Below are positions 54,481 to 64,000 of a DNA stretch of 64,000 nt, piece after piece. The notes under the pieces were generated by a model. It ran no database searches. It had not been told where the DNA came from and saw only the letters and a list, made by a program, of their open reading frames with translations. This DNA comes from Agarophyton chilense (lineage: Eukaryota > Rhodophyta > Florideophyceae > Gracilariales > Gracilariaceae). The stretch covers positions 310,001 to 374,000 of the forward strand of contig JARGXX010000007.1 in NCBI GenBank assembly GCA_030374765.1, in the 5' to 3' direction. The position numbers were made by a program, and so were the translations under genes. Position 1 is the first letter of the stretch, and every line of letters begins with the position of its first letter.

Positions 54481-56047
54481 ACTGTTTTCACGTCAGACAG
54501 TGAAGGTTGTGAAATCTACGAGATATCAGAAGATGTGAATGAGATGGTTGTAGCTGCTGCGATGGAGACCGCTGAAGGCCTGCGTGTACTAACGATCTGT
54601 TCCGCATTCAAAACAGGTGAAAAGGCTTTGGTCACTTTTTCTAATGAAGAGTATACGAAAAAGTGGCATCAACGGCCGGCAAATCCATGTCAAGTGCACT
54701 TGCGCAAGACGTTGGCTGTCATCGAAGGTGTTCCGAGTCAGCCATTAATACCAGTGAGACACTGTAAATCATGCGTAGAAAACAAGTCAGAGCGAACACC
54801 AAGGAGTTCGATGGAGACATCTCCATTATACAGTGCCTACTTTCTGGAGTTGGTTTACTCCGACGTCATAGGACCCATTAAGGTTTCATCCTTGCGCGGA
54901 AGTCTGTACGTAGTTACTGTGTATAAAGACAAGAGTCACCTCTGTCTTCTGCAATTTTTGAAAAAGCGAAGCCACGTGCACGAGTCAGTGTTGGAGAAGA
55001 TTTCAGAGCCAGAAACGCAGTCGGTCAAGCGTCTCAAGAAGATAGAGACGACAACGGGGGATAGTTTTTTGCGGAGTTATTCCAGTTTTGGCTTCGAGAG
55101 AAAGGGATAATCTGGGAACGAACCCCACCCTAAAGTCCAGAGTCAAATAGAAATGCTGAACGGTTGAACAGCACACCGTGTGATTAGTCAAGGAAGATGT
55201 TCCGGACAATTGTGGAAACCCCACGGCATGAGAAGCTATGGGCAGAAACCATCTATACAGCCAACTATCTACGGAATTGAATGTTTTCCAAACGACCGAA
55301 TGAACGAGAAATGACAATGCACGAGGCATTCATGAAGAAAAAGCCGAATGTGTCAAATGTGAGAGTGCTTGCGTCAGTTTCACATTTGTTTCAGCCCAAG
55401 GAGAGGAGCGTAGGCAACCGAAACTAAATTTCGTCGACGATTAAAGGTATCTTAACTAGCCTCGATAGAGAACGCTGCTACAAGACATATTGTCCAGAAG
55501 CCGGGAAGTAGATCGTCAGTAAGGAGGTAGTCTTCGATGACGACACACTGGGATGGTAGACGACTGCGGATATGCTGGAAGACATTTCTCTAAAGCCGTT
55601 TAAAAACTTTAAGGAAAATGGGGGTGGTAAGGCTGTCAAAGATGAAGAAATGGTGAGAGAACCAGCATCACATAGCACGGAGGCGAAGAAGAACAATGAT
55701 CACATGTCGGACGATGAATTTGAACATGCGAAGTGAGAGCTCATATACGGCGAAGAGTTGGTGACTAACTTTTCCTTTGAGCCTCGATGTTCCTCGCGCA
55801 TAAATCAATTTTCATCGTAGTTCTTCCCTGAAACACTCTTCGCTCTCCTGGCGCAAAACATACTCGGAGTAACAGATCGATTCATGAAGACGTACTACAG
55901 AGAAGTAGTGAGAGGGAATGAATCCGCGCAATGGAATCATGCTATGACTGAGAAAATGGCGCACATGGAGAAGCGCAAAGTCTGGAAAGCGGTAGTACCT
56001 TCACTTACAATAGATGGCTCTACTTTGAGAAGATGCATGCCTGAGGC
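54478..56047 (+). pseudogene. Copia-4a integrase, degenerate
   Basis: The frame 54478-55110 has a GAG_pre-integrase-like zinc domain (WHQRPANPCQVHLRK, then CKSCVENKSER) and the first core Asp in ELVYSDVIGPIKVSS, followed by SLYVVTVYKDKS. From 55110 to 56047 only scattered Copia-like phrases remain, with stops in all frames. The second Asp and the Glu are not recognisable. Confidence 0.75.
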
Positions 56048-57240
56048 TTGTTAACGTTTTACTGGGTGGAACTAATGGCTCGGGGATTTCGCCAGAAGAC
56101 AGGAATCGACTACGCAGAACTATTTGCACCTGTGGAAAACTATAATACTTTGAGATGGATGCTGAACGAAGTGGCGGAACGCGGCTTGGAAATTATAAAG
56201 TTTGATGTTCGCACCGTATTTCGCTACGGCTTCCTTCAAGAAAAACTCTACATGACGCAACCGAAGGGCTTTGTACCGAGTGGAAAGTAAGACCAAGTAT
56301 ATCGGCTGCAAAAAGTTACATATGGTTTGAAGCATGCGTCAAATGCCTGGCGAAGTAAGTTCAAGGCTGTCGTGGTGAGAATGTAATGCACTACATCTAC
56401 CACACACTCGAAAATGTTCTTTTATTTGCTTGCTAAGGACCTCATTACTATCATAGTGTATGTTGACGATGTATTGATCACCGAAAAACACAAAGAGGAC
56501 TTGCTACGATTCGTGGAGGAAATTGAAAAGTTCGTTGAACTACGCATTGAGAAGAAGCAGACAAAGTGTTTTGGAATGATTGTCGAACAGTGTCAGAAGA
56601 GCGAAACGGTTTAAGGGCACGACAAACCGATGATACAGCAATTGGTATTAGAGTTACATGTCGGAAATGAAAAGAGGTTTACTGTTTCTCTGTTGGACGT
56701 GTCAGAATTGAGTGTACTTTATGCAACAGAGGAGTGACTAAACCTTCTATTTAGAGAGCTCACCGGTTTGTTAATTCAATTGGCAAATACAGTCCGCCCC
56801 GATGTCAGGTTTTCAGTAGAATATCTTGCGTGATATATGAACGAGTACTCCCAGATGCATCGGAAGATAGGTCTGAATTTGATGAAGTACTTATCATGCA
56901 CAGCTGAACTGGGAATTATGTTCAATGAGGCGCAGAAAAAAGCGATCCTGGGATACTCTAATTCTGACTCAGCTAGTGACAAGAAGGAAAGGAAGTCTAC
57001 CAGCGGATACGTGTTTCTGTAAAAAGGTGTGGCCATTTCATGGAGCAGCAATATGCAGACTGTTGTGGAATTGTCGACCGTAGAAGCCGAGTATTGTGCC
57101 TTTTTCTACGCAGTTCGAGTATCACTATGGCTACAAGGGCTTGCAAAAGAGGCAAGTCATGCTAAAGGAGGGATGATACTGATTTATGCAGATAATCAGG
57201 GCTCAATCGCTCTGAGCAAGACTTTAGGTATCTATTAACT
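56048..57240 (+). pseudogene. Copia-4a reverse transcriptase and RNase H
   Basis: RVT_2: ARGFRQKTGIDYAELFAPV, IIKFDVRTVFRYGFLQEKLYMTQP, then IIVYVDDVLITEK (YVDD box, about 56455). A frame break separates the RNase H part: GYSNSDSASDKKERKSTSGY, SSNMQTVVELSTVEAEYCAF and IYADNQGSIALSK. The order and spacing are those of a normal Copia pol. Single stops (for example after GYVFL at about 57020) interrupt it. A conserved Asp in the RNase H start is kept. Confidence 0.88.
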
Positions 57241-57478
57241 CCCTAAAAACATTGAAGGCAAGAATCATTTGATATGAGACGCTTTGGAGAAGGTACTGGT
57301 CTACATTGATTACATGTCAACTACGGAAATGGTTGATGATCTGTTCCCAAAAGCATTGCAGAGGTGTTGCAAAAGAATTTTCGGTCTTCTTGGAGTAATG
57401 TTGAGAAGCTTGGAACGCGGGAGAGTGTTAGAAATTAGTACTAAGAACGATCCAAATCTAGAAAACATCAAATTGTGA

Positions 57479-57590
57479 TGTATTCTGCCTGGACTGGGCA
57501 GTGATCATTAGAAAATCATTTTCCAGGCAGTTTGTGGGATAGAAAAGAAAACTGCGCGCAGCACTTTTCTTGGCATTTCTGTGACCAAGG
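57479..57590 (+). repeat. LTR-4, truncated 3' LTR of Copia-4a
   Basis: Starts TGTATTCTGCC at 57479 and aligns for about 110 bp with 41975 onward, then stops matching where the Gypsy-I protease frame begins. The minus-strand frame 57508-58122 reads through its last part. Confidence 0.7.
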
Positions 57591-59398
57591 CGAAACATTT
57601 CAGCTCGTCGGGGTCATCTTCCCCTATACCAACATAAACGTCGGAGTATTCCAAGCAATCGCGCTCAGCGCCGCTCTCTGAGTGAAATGATCCAGTATCC
57701 AATAGCGCCGTCACAAGCGTGGGAGGGTCGTCATCTTCCAAGTGCACGGCGCTTCGAAGTTTATCGCTGAGCCGCTGCTTGCTCTGCTCAGCCAGTAACG
57801 TGGGCATATCCGCTATGCCGTCCAAGCGCTCAGCCGCAGCCTGCAGCGGTAACTGGTTGTTTAGTCCTAGCACCGAGAGATCCTCACGTCCGATGAGTAC
57901 GCACGTGATTTCCTCGTTGGCCACATGCCACCACGTATACCGTAGCAAGATCCTAGATCCGTGCTTGATGCGTAGCGTGACGTCCAGCCGAATCTTCTCC
58001 AAGCACGTGAACTTAAAGGCCTCAGTCCTCAGTACAGTGTCATACGGTAGGATTTTGCGGCCTCCAATTTCAACGCATTCTTGACAAAACCGGTCTTTTA
58101 GATCTCCTAAGCGACATTCCACTGTAATGCATTGATGTCAGATCACTGATCCGTCATCACCACAATTTCGATAGCACCTCCTGCCATCGACGTACTGAAT
58201 AGTGTGGAGCGGTTGTCTAATGCTGCGGCGCCAATACCGTTCACCGATCCGTCGCTGCGCCCAGTTTTTGACTTACTACTACTGGCGTCGGTTCTTTTCT
58301 GTCGTTTTGCACGATAGTCTGCAATCAGCTCACGTCTCTTCGCCTAAAAGATCTTACTGCAGTCGCGCAAGGTGCTGGTCACAGTAGGGGTTTAAGCACT
58401 GGAATGGCTCAAATTTGCGCTTGCCTTTCTTTCTTTTAGGCACCCCATTCTTTTTCGTGGAATTAAAGGCATGGACTTCCTTGGAGAGGCCCGTCTCTTT
58501 CTTTTTGTGACCCTTGTGAGCCATGCCACCAGACCCATGGCTGGAACGATGATGGGCCTCTACGCACTCCACCTTCTCCACAACGATGGCCTCTCCAACC
58601 ACGACCTCCACATATTACAAAAAGTTGTTCTTATGGAGCATCTCTTTTGATCACATCGCGATAAAAGCTTTCATATGGGTCTTTAGAAGTCCAGTTCTGG
58701 TGCGGCTTCTAATGTTAGAGATAGCAACAGCAGGACACTTCTCCAGAACGTTCTTGTAGCCCTCGGCCTCGAGCGCTTCTTCTTAGTCTAAAACGAGTTA
58801 TCAAATGCGACTATCAAATGCGACCACGAGCATCACGAATGCTCATGTCCATTTTGAAGTCCTTGAAGATGCATTCTCTGTCCTCATTGCGCAACTCGTC
58901 GAACGCAACTTGGGAACTATTCTTGAGGCACTTCTTTAGCTTCTCTTCGGTGACATCTTCGACGGAATCCGCTTCCAGGAACTTACCACGCCAAAGCATG
59001 CTCTAAACTGCGAGCACGATTGAATTCTTGAGAGGATCGGCTTTAAAGTTGTGTTAAAATAGACATTTTTCTGCTCTATCTGAGACTCATATAGCTTGCG
59101 CTTCTCGAGAAACTTAGCAATAGCAGGAATATCAATTCTCGTCAATCGAAAAGCCTCGAGCCCAACTACAGTAGTTTGCCGAACAAAATCTTCGAAATTC
59201 TTGCCCGAAGCTTCTTTCTTTTCATTGACCATTTTTGAGCAGACGAATACTGCCGGCAGCACAAGCAATAGTCCGAATCCACGAACCGTTCTCGCGAAAG
59301 TAATTACTCTGCCGCCTCGTGGGTCCATCTCTGTCTGTATTGCGCGTGATGGGAATCGGCTCCGTGGCCTGCTCTGCAAAAAAATTCGGGGCATTGTC
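57591..59398 (-). pseudogene. Gypsy-I gag and protease, minus strand
   Basis: A decayed 5' part of a Ty3/Gypsy element. Gag-like frames: 59430-58936 (MDPRGGRVITF, NFEDFVRQTTVVGLEAFRL, IAKFLEKRKLYES) and 58999-58814 (VEDVTEEKLKKCLKNSSQV). 58611-58354 ends with a zinc-finger-like CLNPYCDQH typical of this gag group. Protease and linker follow (58122 onward): FCQECVEIGGRKILPYDTV, ITCVLIGREDLSVLGLNN, and LPLQAAAERLDGI. It stops at the Copia-4a LTR. It probably belonged with the RT-integrase block at 60039-61945. Confidence 0.65.
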
Positions 59399-60038
59399 TG
59401 TATTATCCACTCTGCGGAGAGAGCAGACACCTGCGAATGTGTTGGGGACCCCCGATTGGGTGCTTGCGTTTAAGGGGAAGATGTGGTAGAGCACAACACT
59501 AACGAGCTACAATGGGGGTTGTAAGGCCCCACTCGCCAATGAGGGTGGTTGGAAGTATGAAACGGACAACCACTTCTTGTAGCTTGTCCGGATCTCCGGT
59601 TAAGGAATCCCGAACAAGAAAAAGTGAGTTGTGAACCGGTTTTTTGTCTCCTTTACTTTGAAGTCGGCGCTCCTCTCTCTGCTTTAAGTACTGTGCACAG
59701 GGGTGAGCGCCGCACACAATAATATCTAGATATCACTTGGTTAGCCCCCTCTACAGTACGGATTAAGTAGCTCTAAGTGGGTGTCCGCCTACGAAGGACA
59801 GTCCTGAATTCCACGTGGCTACCCACTATATGCGCCGTTGCCAATCCATTATTTTCCTACAAAGGGTCGAGTCGGATGCTCTGTTGCAGACCGAGATCCC
59901 ACTTGTAACATACCCCCTCACGGACTATCTGCGGGGTGCCGCTTTATAACTTCATCCTAGCCGTTTCACTCACTTAAGAGTATCATCATACTTAGCCAAA
60001 AAATTTCCATCGGCATTCCGACAGTGCAGAATACTACA
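59399..60038 (-). repeat. LTR-1-like copy E, diverged
   Basis: A 640-bp LTR in minus orientation, TGTAGTATTCTGCACTG... to ...GGATAATACA. It is related to LTR-1 but clearly diverged (shared AGAGCAGACACCTGCGA, CGGATCTCCGGTTAAGGAAT and GGTGAGCGCCG blocks on the plus strand). The palindromic TATA core is degenerate. No PBS follows it and no PPT precedes it, and the 5-bp flanks do not match. Confidence 0.82.
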
Positions 60039-60421
60039 GGTTTCGTATCATGGATTGCAGACCCGAGAGACCTGGGCACGGTAAATCCTGGGTGACTAGC
60101 GATGCGGTGGATGCCGGATGCCACGAAGTCGTTCACATATTTGTCCATAGAGTCCCACCAGAAGTGTCTCTCGATATTTATGTTTGTCACTTCATTTTCT
60201 CGGTGTCCTGTAGATCCGGTGTGTGCTGCGATCAAAACTCTTAGCATGCGCAGTGTGTCTGACTTTGGTACCCATTTACGCCCTGAACTCTTTCGCCAAA
60301 TGCCTCGATTCTGCTTGAATCTGCTGGGGGGCTTCTCTGTACTGCTACGTGGTATGTTCTCCAGGTCTTTGAGATTAGGCCAGTTGAGTTCCAGCTTCAC
60401 TTCAGGGCTTATTGGCGCCAT
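60039..60421 (-). pseudogene. Gypsy-I integrase zinc domain
   Basis: Minus-strand frame with LIAAHTGSTGHRENEVT (two His) and ERHFWWDSMDKYVNDFVASG, where the expected Cys pair is degraded (SGIHRIA for CxHC). The DDE core is absent because LTR copy E begins at 60038. Confidence 0.75.
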
Positions 60422-60450
60422 GAGAGCAGTCTTTCATGCTCTCAGATGGA

Positions 60451-60955
60451 CTACTTTGACTTTGTCAGGAATTTTACAGCCCTACATGTCATCATATCAG
60501 GCCAATCATTCCGTTTCCTCGGTAGGTGCTGTATGATATACCTGAAACCTTTGAGCTTCAATGCCAATCTCATCAGCTTTCTAGCGGCCTGGCGTGGTGC
60601 GCTGGGGTTCCTTCCGAACGGGTCGTACATGTTGACGAGGTTTGCGTCCTCCGTGAAATACGAGACCATCCGACCGGATAGGAGATAATCCAGCTTACTC
60701 ATAGCCTACACGATGGAGAAGCCTTTCGTCTCCGGGGTGCTCCAGTGCTTCGCGACGCCGCGCAGTGCTCCATAGAGGAATGCAAGGGGCCCATTTTTCG
60801 GGTCCCTGAGGTCGAGTTTGCGATGCTCTTTTAGGATTTGGTGATAATTGCAGCCCAATGGGTTTCAGAAGCGTCGGTGAACAGGCAAAGAATGTGTTCT
60901 TCTTTGGTTTAGGACAGTTTTGTTGCAGAGATGAAATGGCATTTGATATTGTCAC
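60451..60955 (-). pseudogene. Gypsy-I RNase H
   Basis: Two frames: 60955-60695 includes the end of the RT-RNase H link, with KKNTFFACSP-like codons and LRDPKNGPLAFLYGALRG in another frame. 60702-60451 has LDYLLSGRMVSYFTEDANLV, ARKLMRLALKLKGFRYIIQHLP and NDWPDMMTC, a pattern seen in this Gypsy group. Frameshifted. Confidence 0.75.
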
Positions 60956-61036
60956 GCGCGACCTGGTGTGTTGGGTTCCAATTTCTGCTACGCTGAAATT
61001 TATTCCTGCGCTCTTCTTTCGTGACCCTGCTTGCTT

Positions 61037-61945
61037 TTAAATTTCTTCCATGAGATCTTGCAATGGTTCTACTCTCTTGGTGTAGTCTAGGATTGACATA
61101 CACATCCAATTAGTAGCGCAGAGCAGTTGCTGTAGCTCACTTCCGGTGTTTGGAGCTTTCATGCCGATGAGAACCTTTAATAAACGTGGATCATACTGTA
61201 CTCCGTCCTCTGAGATGATACGTCCACAGAACTTCACTCTTCTTTGAAAAAAGTGGCTCTCCTTTGGGTTTAGTCGGAAGCCAAATTTGCGGCATACTGC
61301 TAAAAACTTCTTGATGGCGACTAAGAGTTCGCTCTCGTTTTTTGCATATAGCAGGAAGTCGTCTATCCATTGAATGAGGTTTGGCACTTCTTCCGCAAAG
61401 ACAGCCTGCGTGCAAGCTTGGATGTGGTTTCCCGAGTCTGTACCTCCCTGCATCATACGTCGCGGCGAATATATACCCAGCGGCGTCTGGATAAACATGA
61501 GTTCAGGACAGTCAGAAGATAGATCAGACTGTCAACATCCGTGGCAGAAATCGATGTTGGTGAACACTTCCGAGCCTCCGCACTCCTGCAACTTCGAATC
61601 GAGATGTGGCAGTGCCGACTGCATGGGTATGGTTTTGATGTTTACGAAGCGGAGGTCGACTGTGAAGCGCAGAGTGTCAGTCCTGCGCTTCGGTTCAGCC
61701 AGGGCAAGACTGGCTCACCTGGCTGCTGGGTTTCTATACACTGCGCCGATTTTTTCCAGCTGCTTGATCGTGTGACTGATGAAAACTCACTGATTCTGCG
61801 CGTAGCGCCTCTGAGAGCAGCGGATTATTTTGGCTCCAGGGCGCAGTTCGATCTCTAATGAGGACACTTTGGCGAGCAACGCGTGCGCGTATAACCGGTC
61901 GGTGCACCATTCATATGGTATCCGATATATCGGGGACCACGTAAC
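61037..61945 (-). pseudogene. Gypsy-I reverse transcriptase
   Basis: RT on the minus strand. The N-terminal part (about 61945-61500, several frames) has LEIELRPGAKIIRCSQRRY, IKQLEKIGAVYRNPAAR, TLRFTVDLRFVNIKT and VFTNIDFCHG. The open frame 61498-61037 continues with IQTPLGIYSPRRMMQGGTDS, IQWIDDFLLYAKNESEL (IDD in the YxDD position) and FRLNPKESHFFQRRVKFCG. It is broken upstream by stops. Confidence 0.85.
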
Positions 61946-62580
61946 TTTATTTATGAGTAATATTAGTTTTTAGTAGTCTAGATACCTTAGAAGGTATTTT
62001 ATTCAAGTCTCTACAGTAAAACCGTAGTGGACGGATGGACGTGCAAGGATGGGGTTATAGGCATGATACATGTATGGGCCAGGGATTTTTTGCACTACTA
62101 TAGTCTACACGTGTAGTTGACTGTCTAGAATAGACTTTAGCGATGGCTTCACCGCCATCGCTACCACCAAGTAAATGGAAGCTTGGGGCTTGGCTCTAGA
62201 TTATGTCGCCTACACGAGTCTCCGTCTCTCAACGGGAGGAACCGCGACCAGTTTGGCTAATCTATCCCCTCGGGAAGCTCAGGTGTCACTGTACCATTGT
62301 TATTGGTGTATTTATTTCTTTTGTTGGGCTTCCTGTGTTTAGGGTAGTACATCGCCAATGTATAGGGTTGCTTTTACCCGTCTTCGTTCCGATTATCCAG
62401 AGTGGATACCTCTTTTATGGGTGTGTATGCGTGGTCGTGCGTCCTATTTCGCCCTACGTTTTCGCCCTACATTTCGCTGTTGTCTACGTAAAATCTTTGA
62501 CCTTAGATCCCCCCTTGATATTTCTCCTTTCCTGGGTTCATCACCTTCGTAGGTATTGCCTGACCCACTGTGGTCTTACA
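61946..62580. other. Spacer before the CV3 LTR
   Basis: No gene recognised. It includes a perfect 10-bp-arm hairpin at 62138-62163 (TAGCGATGGC, loop TTCACC, GCCATCGCTA). The open frame 62203-62583 is hydrophobic but matches nothing I know. The sequence ends TTACA just before the LTR. Confidence 0.45.
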
Positions 62581-63446
62581 TGAAGAGCAACGTCCTCTAG
62601 GGAGGTTTTTGGGGACTTAAGTTTTTTTTCCGGAGCCTCCGGCGTGCAACCTCGTTATGAGTAGGAGTAATCCGTTTTCACGGCGATGGCCAGAACGCCG
62701 GTGATGCACCGGCGGGGTCGGGTGCCATACACGTGGCCGCAGCGCCCGCGCGACACGTGGCCGCCAGATTGGCCCCTTTGTTAGACGGACATTTAGCTAT
62801 TTAGGATAGACTTTATTTATTCTATTCTACGGTGACTACAGTACTTAGGCCGCCGGCCTCGCGGCCGCCGGTCCAGTAAAGTCTCCCCAACAAGGGTGAT
62901 CTTGGTCTTCCAGATCTTGGCTCTGGGTCGAACCGCCTGCGCGGATATACAACTCCTTACGGAGGGATTTCCCGTGGTGCACGGCTTCCCAACCCCCTTG
63001 GACGTTCAAGCAGCCTTCGTGTGTTGGGTATCTATTCCCACTTTCGTGGTTCCGCCCGTGTATACGGTTTGCTACACCCAGCAGTGCCGGCTATTCCCGA
63101 GTCCTCTCTTGCGACTCGTGGTCAACCTCGCCCTCTTGCCTCCGTTCCCATTTTCCTTCCCTTTTCCTCCCCTTCATTGGGCAATTCCCGCTCTTGCGGC
63201 TCGCACTGACACCTGTCGTGCTTGCCACTCTCGTGGGTTTTGCCTCCTCAGAGGATACGCAAGCACCGCTTCGGCGGATATTCTCGGCTTCTTTCAGCCT
63301 CCCTGCGCCCGTCGCGACGGTTCGGCTCCGGCTTACACCCGGCATTGCGCGCCGATCCCTGGGAGGGCTCTACCGCGCCGATTACCTCGTGAGAGGAAGA
63401 TCCGGACGTCTTCGTAGGTTTTCCCCCTTGGGGGAATTGTCCTACA
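62581..63446 (+). repeat. LTR-5, 5' LTR of CV3
   Basis: An 866-bp LTR from TGAAGAGCAACGTCC to TTGTCCTACA, homologous to the solo LTR at 39857-40743. It contains a GC-rich palindrome (GCCGCCGGCCTCGCGGCCGCC, about 62850-62870). It is followed after AAT by TGGTCTCCCGACTTAGAAG (from 63450), a PBS with the same first 11 bases as CV1. Confidence 0.83.
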
Positions 63447-63569
63447 AATTGGTCTCCCGACTTAGAAGTCAAGACCGCTTGTGTCCTCTCTGAGGTTGTT
63501 TTCCGTTTAACGGGTTTTCTCCGGTCTCACCGGTTTGCTTTCTATTCTTCCGTCGAGACGGTGTGGCCA

Positions 63570-64000
63570 ATGCCAAGGAAACCGCCTAGCATGGAGCCTC
63601 CTGCAACTCGCAGCCGTTCCCGCCAAAGCGGTGATGTCAGGGGCACTGATGTTCCACAGGCTCTGGCTCCAACACCGGATTCCCGGGAGATACCGGTCAC
63701 CGGCACTGAAGACCCGCAGCCCGATTCCGGTTTAACGACCGTCGTAACGGTGGTTTCTCCGCCTCCGCGGTTGGTCGACCAAGCGCGGATTGTACGCTTG
63801 GAAGAGCAGCTCCGCTCCCTGCGGGCTGCTCACAATACCCTCTCGAGGGAGTTCACCTCTTTACGAGGAAGCCTCGCTAACCCCCCTCCAAGTGAGTTAG
63901 CCGAGGATATCCGCGTATTGCGATCGCACGTCAATACACTACTCGAGTGTTTTGGCGCGCCGTCTTCCTTCGTAGAAGGTATGGAGAATCGCTTCGAGCG
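63570..64000 (+). CDS. gag: CV3 gag, N-terminal part, runs off the window
   Basis: Open frame from ATG 63570 (MPRKPPSMEPPATRSRSRQS) to the window edge, 143 codons without a stop. It has a proline-rich basic head, then a predicted coiled coil (ARIVRLEEQLRSLRAAHNTL, about residues 75-115) and LAEDIRVLRSHVNTLLECFG. This aligns with the CV1 gag coiled coil and LREDLNHLLERYGN. It starts 124 bp after the LTR. Product: a Ty3 chromovirus capsid precursor. The rest lies beyond 64000. Confidence 0.8.
   Translation, partial: MPRKPPSMEPPATRSRSRQSGDVRGTDVPQALAPTPDSREIPVTGTEDPQPDSGLTTVVTVVSPPPRLVDQARIVRLEEQLRSLRAAHNTLSREFTSLRGSLANPPPSELAEDIRVLRSHVNTLLECFGAPSSFVEGMENRFE

Larger units (their letters stand above)
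53560..57590 (+). mobile_element. Copia-4a: decayed Ty1/Copia element
   Basis: A plus-strand Copia element in the order gag, protease, integrase, RT, RNase H, partial 3' LTR, with many frameshifts and stops. The internal 3' end and LTR-4 start (57479) match 41935-42124. The LTR is truncated at about 57590, where minus-strand Gypsy-I sequence begins. No 5' LTR was found. Confidence 0.85.

Noticed and set aside
1-64000. Prokaryotic systems, CRISPR arrays, tRNA or rRNA genes
   Set aside because: No direct-repeat/spacer arrays, operon structure or tRNA cloverleaf motifs were seen. All large frames are eukaryotic transposon or host genes.

Overview
The window is eukaryotic and consists mostly of nested transposable elements. 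The two host-like genes are single-exon with TATA boxes. I see no operons, ribosome-binding sites, CRISPR, tRNA or rRNA. The element mix is two Ty1/Copia families, three chromovirus-type Ty3 families, two other Ty3/Gypsy families, Tc1 and pogo-like DNA transposons. Together with a secreted chitin-binding-type-4 LPMO, this suggests an intron-poor alga or protist. A florideophyte red alga is my first guess and an oomycete my second; neither is proven by the sequence.

Layout. 1-8853: two chromovirus copies (CV1) in opposite orientation, joined exactly at an LTR end. 8854-10100: an LTR of a second chromovirus family (LTR-2) and a Copia RNase H fragment. 10526-11825: an intact Tc1 element. 11828-21044: the only host-like stretch, with the LPMO gene (13899-15185) and an orphan gene (18658-19323). 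21045-21605: a 140-bp tandem repeat. 21915-41932: a decayed Tc1 copy that holds Copia-1 (21919-39747, TSD ACAGT) and a solo LTR (39857-40743, TSD AAACC). Copia-1 in turn holds a CV2 chromovirus remnant (25096-28105) and a 10.7-kb CV1 element (28106-38765). 41935-42124: the 3' end of a Copia-4 element, which appears to be the site the Tc1 copy entered. 42378-51224: a young Gypsy element with 1423-bp LTRs. 51808-52553: a pogo-like transposase remnant. 53560-57590: a second Copia-4 copy. 57508-61945: pieces of another Gypsy family in permuted order around a CV1-like LTR. 62581-64000: the 5' end of a third chromovirus (CV3), running off the window.

The most notable observation is an unrecognised protein of about 600 residues encoded antisense between the chromodomain and the 3' LTR of the CV1 element (38075 to 36276). 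It has a clear homologue in the same relative position and orientation in the CV2 remnant (26031-27615). The two copies are diverged but align through most of their length. On the antisense strand the CV1 copy begins 25 bp inside the LTR, in the context ACCATGG, and the LTRs carry a palindromic TATA core that could in principle fire both ways. I know of no named family that matches it.

Most element genes are broken by stops, deletions or later insertions. The exceptions are the Tc1 transposase at 10652-11677, the two host-like genes, and possibly the partial gag at the right edge. All identities and mismatch counts here were made by eye.
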